Assembly (NCBI RefSeq): GCF_026341775.1
Contig: NZ_JAPEOB010000001.1
Location: forward strand, 1,798,001 to 1,862,000
Direction of reading: 5' to 3'
DNA: 64,000 nucleotides
Origin: Streptomyces sp. NBC_00654
Lineage (GTDB): Bacteria; Actinomycetota; Actinomycetes; Streptomycetales; Streptomycetaceae
Shown: positions 33,710 through 41,637 of the stretch, one piece after another
How the letters are laid out: each line of letters starts with the position of its first letter
Numbering within the stretch: the stretch's first letter is position 1
Notes under the pieces: model-generated
The model's input: the letters and a program-made list of their open reading frames with translations, nothing else
Told to the model about the DNA's origin: nothing
Databases searched by the model: none
Made by a program: the position numbers and the translations under genes

Positions 33710-36700
33710 ATGAACTCCGCCTCCCGCAGGGCAGCCGGCGCTGAGCACGGCGTGCTCACCGCACTGGTCGCCCGGCTCCGGGAGGCCGAATTCAGCACCA
33801 CCGCCGAAGAGGTGGCCGACGCGCTGTGGCTCGCCCGCTGGGTCGGGCCCGCCACCTGGCCGGACGGGCCGCCGGCCGGGGCCGCGGCGGAGCCCCCGCC
33901 CGGCGACCGGGCGACCGGGCCCATCGTCCCGCCGGACCCGGTGGCGCCGCTCGTCCGCCCTCCCGCGGCACCGGCCGAGGGGCGCGCCGCGCTGCGCGCC
34001 CCGGCCACGGGCGGTGAAGGGGCCGGCGGCACCGGCGCGCGGTACGGGGGCTCTCCCGTACGGGTCCCCACCGCGCCCACCCTGCCCGACCCGCTCGCCC
34101 TCCAGCGCGCGCTGCGCCCCCTGCAGCGGTTCCGGCCGCCCGCCCGCCCGGCGGGCGGACTCCTCGACGAGAAGGCCACCGCGCAGCACGCGGCGGAGAC
34201 CGGCCTGACCGTGCCGGTGCTGCGCCCCGCGCGCCGCCGGGTGGCCCGCGCCCAACTGCTCATGGATGTCTCCTCCTCGACCATGGTGTGGGAGCAGACC
34301 CTCGACGAACTGCGGGAGGTCCTCGAACGCGCCGGTGCCTTCCGCGAGGTGCGCGTCCACTATCTGCACGAGGACCCGGACGGCGCCCCGGGCGCCGCCA
34401 CCACGGCCACCGCCGGCCCGGCCGCGCTGTGGCCCCCGGCCCAGCTCACGGACCCCACCGGACGGCAGATCACGCTGCTGCTCAGCGACTGCGCCGGACC
34501 GATGTGGCGCAACGGTGCCATGCACCGGCTGCTCCACCGCTGGGCGGCCGCCATGCCGGTCGCCGTCGTCCAGCCGCTGCCACAGAGGATGTGGCGCAAC
34601 ACCCATCTGCCCGCCCGGCCAGGACTGCTGCGCAGGCCCGAAGGGCCCGCGGGGCGGCTGGAGTTCCTGTCCCCGGGGGAGGCGCCCCGGCACGCGGTGG
34701 CCGTTCCGGTGCTGGCGCCCCACCACCTGTCCCTGGAGACCTGGGCCCGGCTGCTGTCCGGGACCGGCGAGCTGACGCTGCGCGCGGCGGCAGCCTGGGT
34801 CGGCCCGGACCCGCGCCCCGCCCCCGCCCCGGCCCGCCGGGCGGCCGACTTACCGGCCCGGGAACGGGTCCGGGTGTTCCGCCGCCACGCCTCGCCCGCC
34901 GCGGTTCGGCTCGCCCAGTGGCTGACCACCACCCCGCTGGAACTGCCGGTGATGCAGCACCTCCAGCGGGCCATGCTGCCGGACAGCGGCCCCGACGTCC
35001 TCGCGGAAGTGCTGCTCGGAGGGCTGCTCACCCGTCTCGACGGGGGACCCGGCAGCCCCGCCTACGCGTTCCGCGACGGTGTCTGGGGCGAGCTGTACCA
35101 ACGACTGGCACCCGGCGACCCGGATCTGGCGCTCAAGCACCTCTCCCGCTACATCGAGGGGCGCTGGGGGCGCACCGCCCGTAACTTCCCCGCGATGGCG
35201 GTGGCCTATCTGGAAGGCAGCGTGGAGCCGCCCCGGCCACCGGGCGGTTCCCCGGACGACCCGCTGCTGCGGGAGTTCGCCGTCGTCTCCACCCGGGTGC
35301 TGCGCCGCTCGCTGCCCCGGCCCGTCACCGCCGCGACGGAGCACACCGACTCGCCCGGTGAGGCGGCGGAGGAGGCACGGGCACGGCTGGAACGGTTCCG
35401 GCTGCAGGGCACCGCCCGGGATCTGGACGCCGGAATCGCGCTGCTCGGCTCGGCGTCCGGGGCCGAGCGCCGCCGCCCGGAACAGGCCGAGCTGTACGCC
35501 TCCCTGGCCTCGGCGCTCGTCGAGCGGTGGGAGGCACGCAGGCTCGGCGAAGACCTCCAGGGCGCCCTCCAGGCCGCGGAACAGGCCGTGCCCACCGTGA
35601 CCCGGGCCTACCGGACCATGGGCGACGTGCTGGTGAGGATGGCCGAGGAGGTGGCGGCGGCCGGGGCGGACACGGACGCGGTGCCCGGCCGGTACCGGCA
35701 GCGCGCCGCCGCACCGGGGGAGACCGCGGACCCGGACTCCGTACGCTTCCTGCTGCTGGACGACGCACAGCGGGCGCTGGCGGAGGCGGTGGCCGGGGGC
35801 GGTGCGGTCGCCAGGACCGCCGCGATCGTCCGCGCCCGGGTGCTCCAGGAGCTGGCCGGTGACTTCGCGGAGCAGGCCCTGCGGCTGCACAGCCCGCCGC
35901 CCGAAGATCCCCAGGAGTGGTATTCGGCCATGATGCTCCGGTCGATCGGCGTGCTGGACACGCTGGTCGAGGCGGACCCCGTACCGCCCTCGTCGCTGTA
36001 TCTGCGCGGCCGGTCCTACATCATGCTCGCCCGCCGACTGGCGGGGACGACGGACGGCGGACCGGCCACCGACCCGGAGCGGGTACGGGACGCCGCCCGG
36101 CGTGCCCGCGCCGACCTGACCGAGTCGCTGGCCCGGATGGCGCACCTGCTCACGGGCGACCGGGACGGCGAGGAGCCGCGGCACGAGGCCGCCGCGCACT
36201 GGCAGCCCGACCCCGCCGACCTCGTCGACGGCTGGGCCGCGCTGGCGCAGGCCCATGAGCTGGCCTGGACCGGCCTCGACACGGAGACGGGCCTGGTGCA
36301 CGCCCTGCGGGCGCTCACCGAGGCGCGGGCCGCCGCCGAGAACCTGCCGGCCGGCTCCCGGCGCGAACTGCTGATCCTCCGCTGCCTGGAGGCGAAGGCG
36401 TCCATCGAGAGCCGGCGCTTCCACGAGGGCATGGACTCCCCGGACGAGGCGCTCGACCGGGCCGTCGAGGCCTGGGCGGAGGTCTGGTCCCGGACGCCCG
36501 CCGACAGCCCCTGGGAGCCCGGCAACCTCCAGATATACGGCCTCACCCTGCTGCGCCGGGCACAGCAGAACAGGTCCGAGGAGGATCTGCGCGAGACGGT
36601 CCGGCTGCTGCGCCAGTCCGTGGCGGGGACCTCGGAGAACAGCCCGGATCTCGCCGCGCGGAGAATGAACCTGGGCCTGGCGCTGCTGTTCCGCTTCCGG

Positions 36701-37099
36701 CTCGTGGGAGCCCTGGTCGACCTGTACGAGGCCGACTGGATATTGGGAGCCGCGGCCCGCGGGGCCGTCTCGGGCGATGTCGCGGCCTCCGCCCACGCCG
36801 TCCGCGGCCAGGTGGCCCTGGAGCTCGGCCGGGCGGTCGGGGCCGAAGTGCGGTTCACCGAGGCCGCGGCCTACTTCAAGCAGGCCGCGGACCGCGCGCT
36901 CGCCGCCGGATCGCCCGTCATGGCCGCCGCCCATCTGATGGACCGGGCCAGGACGCTGGAGCGGATCGCCGGTCCCGACCGGGCGCTCACCGAATACCAC
37001 CGCGCACTCGCCGTCCTCACCGAGCACGGCGGGGAGCACGGCCGGGTCGCGGACCGGATCAGGGAGAACGTACAGCGCCTCGAATCGGGTGACGTATGA
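33710..37099 (+). CDS. vWA-like / SAV_2336-type protein with TPR-like C-terminus
   Basis: An 1129-residue protein. Residues 1-35 are a helical SAV_2336-type start (LTALVARLREAEFSTTAEEV), and about 45-170 a Pro/Ala linker. Residues about 175-330 are a vWA-like domain with a MIDAS D186-x-S188-x-S190 in LLMDVSSST and a second acidic site (SD260) in TLLLSDCAGPMW. From about 500 to the end the chain is helical and repeat-like, resembling TPR scaffolds. vWA proteins are MoxR substrates or partners. Codon 381 is TTA, the rare bldA-read codon. There is no clear ribosome site, so it probably relies on coupling to the MoxR gene. The stop overlaps the peptide gene by 4 nt (ATGA). Confidence 0.85.
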   Translation: MNSASRRAAGAEHGVLTALVARLREAEFSTTAEEVADALWLARWVGPATWPDGPPAGAAAEPPPGDRATGPIVPPDPVAPLVRPPAAPAEGRAALRAPATGGEGAGGTGARYGGSPVRVPTAPTLPDPLALQRALRPLQRFRPPARPAGGLLDEKATAQHAAETGLTVPVLRPARRRVARAQLLMDVSSSTMVWEQTLDELREVLERAGAFREVRVHYLHEDPDGAPGAATTATAGPAALWPPAQLTDPTGRQITLLLSDCAGPMWRNGAMHRLLHRWAAAMPVAVVQPLPQRMWRNTHLPARPGLLRRPEGPAGRLEFLSPGEAPRHAVAVPVLAPHHLSLETWARLLSGTGELTLRAAAAWVGPDPRPAPAPARRAADLPARERVRVFRRHASPAAVRLAQWLTTTPLELPVMQHLQRAMLPDSGPDVLAEVLLGGLLTRLDGGPGSPAYAFRDGVWGELYQRLAPGDPDLALKHLSRYIEGRWGRTARNFPAMAVAYLEGSVEPPRPPGGSPDDPLLREFAVVSTRVLRRSLPRPVTAATEHTDSPGEAAEEARARLERFRLQGTARDLDAGIALLGSASGAERRRPEQAELYASLASALVERWEARRLGEDLQGALQAAEQAVPTVTRAYRTMGDVLVRMAEEVAAAGADTDAVPGRYRQRAAAPGETADPDSVRFLLLDDAQRALAEAVAGGGAVARTAAIVRARVLQELAGDFAEQALRLHSPPPEDPQEWYSAMMLRSIGVLDTLVEADPVPPSSLYLRGRSYIMLARRLAGTTDGGPATDPERVRDAARRARADLTESLARMAHLLTGDRDGEEPRHEAAAHWQPDPADLVDGWAALAQAHELAWTGLDTETGLVHALRALTEARAAAENLPAGSRRELLILRCLEAKASIESRRFHEGMDSPDEALDRAVEAWAEVWSRTPADSPWEPGNLQIYGLTLLRRAQQNRSEEDLRETVRLLRQSVAGTSENSPDLAARRMNLGLALLFRFRLVGALVDLYEADWILGAAARGAVSGDVAASAHAVRGQVALELGRAVGAEVRFTEAAAYFKQAADRALAAGSPVMAAAHLMDRARTLERIAGPDRALTEYHRALAVLTEHGGEHGRVADRIRENVQRLESGDV
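34850..34852 (+). other. In-frame TTA (bldA) leucine codon
   Basis: This TTA codes Leu381 of the vWA-like protein, in AADLPARE. It is the only in-frame TTA I found in any gene of the window. In Streptomyces the UUA-reading tRNA is developmentally limited, so this codon can delay translation of the system. Confidence 0.85.
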
Positions 37100-37272
37100 C
37101 GTTGCCGCCCGACGACAGCAGCACGCCCCTGCCCTCCTTCGGGTCCCTGGCCGCCCTCGTCGACCGCGGCGGCGCGACCGGACACCCGGTGCTGGACGCG
37201 GTCCTGGCGGGACTGCGCGACCGGTCCGCCGAGTCCGGACCGTGCGTGGCGTACTACGAGGACGCCCCGTGA
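37096..37272 (+). CDS. Candidate FxSxx-type cyclophane RiPP precursor (FxsA-like)
   Basis: A 58-residue ORF between the vWA and radical SAM genes. It overlaps the first by 4 nt (ATGA) and the second by 4 nt (GTGA), a strong sign of a real, co-translated gene. The leader part has LAALVDRGG and GHPVLDAVLAGLRDR, the kind of helical recognition segment found in FxsA peptides. The C-terminus is CVAYYEDAP. Aligning it with the family end (VAG-F-x-S-x-x) puts Tyr54-Glu55-Asp56 at the Phe-x-Ser crosslink site. Three-residue cyclophanes of the aromatic-X2-X3 kind are known. A Tyr/Asp version is my inference. Confidence 0.8.
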   Translation: MTLPPDDSSTPLPSFGSLAALVDRGGATGHPVLDAVLAGLRDRSAESGPCVAYYEDAP

Positions 37273-38507
37273 CGGCGGACACCACGGCGGGCCCCGTTCC
37301 GCACTGGCCGCACCGGGCGCTGGACGCCTCGGACCTGACCCCGGTCCCGCTGCGGCAGTTCGTGCTCAAGGTGCACAGCCGGTGCAACCTCGCCTGCGAC
37401 TACTGCTACATCTACCGCAGCCCCGACACCAGCTGGCGCGAGCGCCCGGCGCGGGTGGCCGAGGAGACCATGGCCCGCACCGCCGACCGCATCGGCGAGC
37501 ACGCCGCCGCCCACGGCCTGGACCGCATCCGGGTCGAACTGCACGGCGGCGAACCCCTGCTGGCGGGCCCCGGGCCGCTGCTCGCGTACACCCGCGCGGT
37601 ACGCCGGGCGGTGCCCGCGGACTGCGAGGTGCTGCCCACCGTGCAGACCAACGGCACGCTGCTGACCGGCGCCGTCCTCGACCGGCTCGGCGACGAGGGC
37701 ATCCGGGTGGGCCTCAGCCTCGACGGCGGGAACGCCCGCCTCAACGGCCGGCGCCCGGGCCACGACGGCCGGCCCTCCTGGCCCGCCGCGTCCCGCGCCG
37801 CCGCCCTGCTCGCCCGGCGCGGCGCGCAGTACGCGGGCATCCTCAGCACGATCGACCTCGCCGGTGACCCGCGGGAGGTCTACACCTCGCTGCTCGCCCT
37901 GGACCCGCCCGGAGTGGACTTCCTGCTGCCGCACGCCAACTGGGGCACGCCCCCGGCGGGGAAGCGGCCCGCCCGCCCCGGACGGCACCGGCCGCATCCG
38001 GCACCGTACGGGCAGTGGCTCGCCGAGGTCTTCGACCTGTGGTGGCACGCGGACGGGCTGCGGACGAGGGTCCGGCTGTTCACGGAGATACTGGCCCTGC
38101 TGCTGGGCAGCCGGAGCACCGCCGAGGCGGTCGGACTCTCCCCGATGGCCGCGATCGTGGTCGACACGGACGGTGCGATCGAGCAGGTCGACTCCCTCAA
38201 GAGCGCCTACGCGGGCGCCCCCGAGACCGGCCTCGACGTCTTCGCCAACTCCTTCGACGAGGCGCTGCGCCACCCCGGAGTCGCGGCACGGCAGCTGGGC
38301 GAACAGGGGCTCGCGCCGGAGTGCCGAGGCTGTCCGGTGCTCCGGGTGTGCGGCGGTGGCAACTACGCGCACCGGTACGCCCCGAACAGCGGCTTTCTGC
38401 ACCCCAGCGTCTACTGTGCCGACCTCGAACACCTCATACGGCACATCGCCCGACGCCTGTGTGACGCGGGAGACAATGGTCACTGTTCGCCAACCTGCCC
38501 TCACTGA
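37269..38507 (+). CDS. FxsB-like radical SAM/SPASM peptide maturase
   Basis: A 412-residue maturase. The radical SAM cluster is C39-x3-C43-x2-C46 (CNLACDYC). GGEPL and TNGTLL follow as SAM-binding strands. A SPASM region has C352-x2-C355-x5-C361, then C383, and three further C-terminal Cys (398, 406 and 410). FxsB enzymes form a C-C bond between an aromatic residue and the third residue's beta carbon (three-residue cyclophane) in the neighbouring peptide. The GTG at 37269 overlaps the peptide stop by 4 nt, with GAGG upstream. The substrate motif is probably YED, not FxS. Confidence 0.92.
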   Translation: MTADTTAGPVPHWPHRALDASDLTPVPLRQFVLKVHSRCNLACDYCYIYRSPDTSWRERPARVAEETMARTADRIGEHAAAHGLDRIRVELHGGEPLLAGPGPLLAYTRAVRRAVPADCEVLPTVQTNGTLLTGAVLDRLGDEGIRVGLSLDGGNARLNGRRPGHDGRPSWPAASRAAALLARRGAQYAGILSTIDLAGDPREVYTSLLALDPPGVDFLLPHANWGTPPAGKRPARPGRHRPHPAPYGQWLAEVFDLWWHADGLRTRVRLFTEILALLLGSRSTAEAVGLSPMAAIVVDTDGAIEQVDSLKSAYAGAPETGLDVFANSFDEALRHPGVAARQLGEQGLAPECRGCPVLRVCGGGNYAHRYAPNSGFLHPSVYCADLEHLIRHIARRLCDAGDNGHCSPTCPH

Positions 38508-38575
38508 GCGAAATCTGACGCACAATCGAAGAGCTTGCGCACAAAGTTGAACACTTGCGTCGAGGGAGTACCGGG

Positions 38576-41557
38576 ATGACGGAGGATTCCGACCACGTCA
38601 CGGTCGTGTTCGCGGGACAGAGTGAGTCCTGGGCCAAATGGGTGGAGGAGGAGTGCGAGACGGCGGGCATCGCCACGAACCTCGTCCGCTGGGACCCCCT
38701 GCGCAAGCCGCCGGAGGGCCGGGCCCTCATTGACCTGCTCGCCGCCCCCGGCCGGGTCCTGCTCGTGCTGGACGACTGGTATCTGCGCTTCGACGCGGGC
38801 CGCTACCGGGCCTGGGCCGATGTGCTCCGGCAGGTGCTCCCCGCCCACCGGACACAGATCGCGGCCATCTCCGTCACCCCGCACAGCCTGCCCGAGGCGG
38901 CACGTGAGCTGGACCCCGTCGGCCTCTACGGGGTGGGGCGCGAGGAGGCCAAGCAGCGCCTGCTGGCCGCCTGCGGGCTCGTCCTGGACCAGCACTCCGG
39001 GGTCGACCTCGACCGGGGGCTGCGCTTCCCGGACGAGCCGCCGCCCGTGTCCAACGTGGAGCGCCGCAACCGCCGCTTCACCGGCCGCCGCCAGGTCCTG
39101 GACCGGGTGCACCGGCTGCTGAACGACCGTACGGCGTCGGCCGCGCAGACCGCCCCCGCGCCGGTGGCGGTGCACGGGGCGGGCGGGATCGGCAAGACCG
39201 AGGTGGCGCGGGAGTACGCGCACCGCTACGCCGGCGAGTACGACGCCATCTGGTGGATCAGGGCCCACACCCCGCTCATGGCGCGCGAGGACTTCGCCGC
39301 ACTCGCCAAGGAGCTGCGCACCGGGGACGGCGACGAACTGCGCGGGCTCATCGCCGCCGCCCAGCGCCGCCTCGCCGCGTCACGGCAGCGCTGGCTCATC
39401 GTGTTCGACGGGGCGGACAGCCCGGACGAGCTGGCCGGACTGCTGCCCAAGGGCCCCGGCCACGTACTGATCACCACGCGCGACACCTCCTGGTCCTCCC
39501 ACGGGGCGGAGCTCGTCGAACTGCCCCGCTTCGAACGCGAGGAGAGCATCGCCTTCGCCTGCCGCCGGGCGCCGAGGATCACGGAGGAGGACGCCGACCG
39601 GCTGGCCGACGTGGTCGAGGACCTGCCGATCCTCATCGACCAGATGGCCGCCTGGCTGGAGGCGTATCCCCTCACCGACGTCGCCCGCTATGTCCAGGAC
39701 ATCCGCGAGGGCGACCCCAACGTCCTGGACGTCATGCCGTCCGGCGGCGAGGCGCAGCGGTTCCAGGCCGTGTGGTCCACCACGCTGAACACCCTCGGCG
39801 AGGACGCGCCGCACGCCCATGAACTCCTCAAGCTGCTGGCCCACTTCTCCGCCGACACCGTGCCGGTCAGCCTGCTCCGGTCGGCCAGGGCCTCCGACCT
39901 GCCCATCCATCTGGCGCGCCTGGTCAGCGAACCCAGCAACTGGAACTCGGCCCTGCGCAGGCTCTCCGAGACCACGTCCATGCGGCTGGAGTACGAGACG
40001 GGCCCGCAGGACGACATCCTCACCGTGGGCACCCTGCGCATGCACCGGCTCTTCCACCGCTTCGTCCGCAGCACCCTGTCGGCCCGCGACCGCAAGCAGG
40101 CGTCCGAGACCGCCTGCCGGGTCCTGGTCGCCGCCGACCCCCGGGACCCGACGTCCCCCCGCCACTGGCAGCGCTACGCCGATCTGATCCCCCATCTGGA
40201 ACCCTCGGGCGCGCTGGAGTCGGCCGACGAGGACGTACGGAGCCTCGTCCTCAACTGCGTCGAGTACCTCCGGATGCGGGGCGAGTACGGCGACGGCTGG
40301 ACGATCACCAGGAAGGCGCTCGAACACTGGCGGGCCGACTCGGGCCCCACCGACCGCACCGTCCTGGTCGCCACCCACCAGTACGCCAACATGCTGCGCA
40401 GGCTGGGACGTTACGCCGACGCCGAGGGCGTCGGACGCGACATCCTCGATCGGCTCTCCACGGACCCGGACGTGCAGGACATCGAGCTGCTGCGGGCCAT
40501 GAACGGCCTCGGCGGCACGCTGACGGCCCTCGGGCGGTACGACGAGGCGCGGTCCCTCTACGAGGACGCCACGGCCCGCGCGGTGCGGAAGCTCGGAGAC
40601 AGCAATGTGCCGCGCACCCTCGCCATCCGCAGCAACCTGGCCCAGGCCATCGCCCTTCAGGGGCGGTACGCGGAGTCCCTGGACCAGCACCGGGCGATCC
40701 TGGAGGCACGTGTCGGGCTGCTCGGCCCCCGTAACGCCCTCACCCTGCTGTCCGCCCTGTACACCGCCTGGACCCTGCGCCTGCTGGGCCGCTACCGCGA
40801 GGCGCTCGTGATCCAGGAGCGCAACACCTGGCTGCACGGCCAGGTGCTCGACCGGGAGCACTCCCAGACCCTCCAGGCCCAGCACAACCTCGCCCTGTGC
40901 CGGCGCAGGGAGGGCGATCTGGAGTACGCCCACGCCATGATGCGCCGGGTCCGCGACAAGGTGACCGGCCGCCGGGGCGGCCACCACCCCGAGACGCTGC
41001 TGATCTCCACCGACTACGCCATGCTGCTGCGGGAGATGGGCCGGTTCGACGAGGCGCTGGAGATCGCCGAGTCGACCGCCCGGCTGTACGCCACCCAGCT
41101 CGGCGAGGACCACCCCTACGCGATCGGCAGCCGGGCCAACCGCGGCGTCGTCCTGCGCGATCTGGGCTATCACAGCTCCGCCCTGGCGATCGGCGAGGAG
41201 ACGACGGAGGGCATGGCGCGCGTGCTCGGCGACGATCACCCCTGGAGCATCGGCTGCGCCCTGAACGCGACCGCCGCACGGGCGGCGACGGGCGACCCGC
41301 AGGGGGCGGTGGACCTCGGCCGCGCCGCGCTGGGACGGGCTCGCGTGGGCATCGGGCTCGGGCACGCCCTCACGGTCGGCCTGGAGGCGGGGCTGGCTCT
41401 GGACCTGCGGGCGGCGGGCCGGACGGAGGAGGCCGGAAAGCTGGCCGACGAGACACTGGGACGGCTCGGTGCCTCCCTCGGGCGGACACACCGCACGGTG
41501 CGCGCGACGGCCGCGGGAGAGCGCCCGTACTGGGACTTCGAGCCCCAGCCGATCTGA
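38576..41557 (+). CDS. TIR - NB-ARC - TPR protein of the FxSxx system
   Basis: A 993-residue protein. Residues about 7-140 are TIR-like (VTVVFAGQSESWAKWVEEE; VLLVLDDWYLRF). Residues about 190-480 form an NB-ARC/STAND NTPase with P-loop GAGGIGKT (Lys207), a Walker-B-like RWLIVFDGAD and a winged-helix segment. About 560-960 are tetratricopeptide repeats (repeated LGRYADAEGVGRDIL-type units). FxSxx-COOH systems often carry a TIR protein and a TPR protein; here both are one chain. The TIR lacks the usual Glu of NADase TIRs in the SxxWCxxE position (AWADVL instead), so its catalytic status is open. The ATG follows GAGGGAG. It is the last gene before a long hairpin. Confidence 0.85.
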   Translation: MTEDSDHVTVVFAGQSESWAKWVEEECETAGIATNLVRWDPLRKPPEGRALIDLLAAPGRVLLVLDDWYLRFDAGRYRAWADVLRQVLPAHRTQIAAISVTPHSLPEAARELDPVGLYGVGREEAKQRLLAACGLVLDQHSGVDLDRGLRFPDEPPPVSNVERRNRRFTGRRQVLDRVHRLLNDRTASAAQTAPAPVAVHGAGGIGKTEVAREYAHRYAGEYDAIWWIRAHTPLMAREDFAALAKELRTGDGDELRGLIAAAQRRLAASRQRWLIVFDGADSPDELAGLLPKGPGHVLITTRDTSWSSHGAELVELPRFEREESIAFACRRAPRITEEDADRLADVVEDLPILIDQMAAWLEAYPLTDVARYVQDIREGDPNVLDVMPSGGEAQRFQAVWSTTLNTLGEDAPHAHELLKLLAHFSADTVPVSLLRSARASDLPIHLARLVSEPSNWNSALRRLSETTSMRLEYETGPQDDILTVGTLRMHRLFHRFVRSTLSARDRKQASETACRVLVAADPRDPTSPRHWQRYADLIPHLEPSGALESADEDVRSLVLNCVEYLRMRGEYGDGWTITRKALEHWRADSGPTDRTVLVATHQYANMLRRLGRYADAEGVGRDILDRLSTDPDVQDIELLRAMNGLGGTLTALGRYDEARSLYEDATARAVRKLGDSNVPRTLAIRSNLAQAIALQGRYAESLDQHRAILEARVGLLGPRNALTLLSALYTAWTLRLLGRYREALVIQERNTWLHGQVLDREHSQTLQAQHNLALCRRREGDLEYAHAMMRRVRDKVTGRRGGHHPETLLISTDYAMLLREMGRFDEALEIAESTARLYATQLGEDHPYAIGSRANRGVVLRDLGYHSSALAIGEETTEGMARVLGDDHPWSIGCALNATAARAATGDPQGAVDLGRAALGRARVGIGLGHALTVGLEAGLALDLRAAGRTEEAGKLADETLGRLGASLGRTHRTVRATAAGERPYWDFEPQPI

Positions 41558-41572
41558 CCCCCGTACCGCACA

Positions 41573-41620
41573 ACGGGCTCCGGCCCCCGCCGATACACAT
41601 CGGCGGGGGCCGGAGCCCGT
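41573..41620. terminator. Perfect 21-bp hairpin, bidirectional terminator
   Basis: Arms 41573-41593 and 41600-41620 pair without mismatch around a 6-nt loop (TACACA). It closes the conflict-system operon and the convergent kgd gene. Confidence 0.9.
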
Positions 41621-41637
41621 GACGGTGGTGCCGCTGG

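Noticed and set aside
34850..37387. A long open frame on the - strand opposite the vWA gene (845 codons).
   Set aside because: Antisense shadow with low-complexity Arg/Gly/Pro composition. The + strand has motifs, overlaps and normal codon use.
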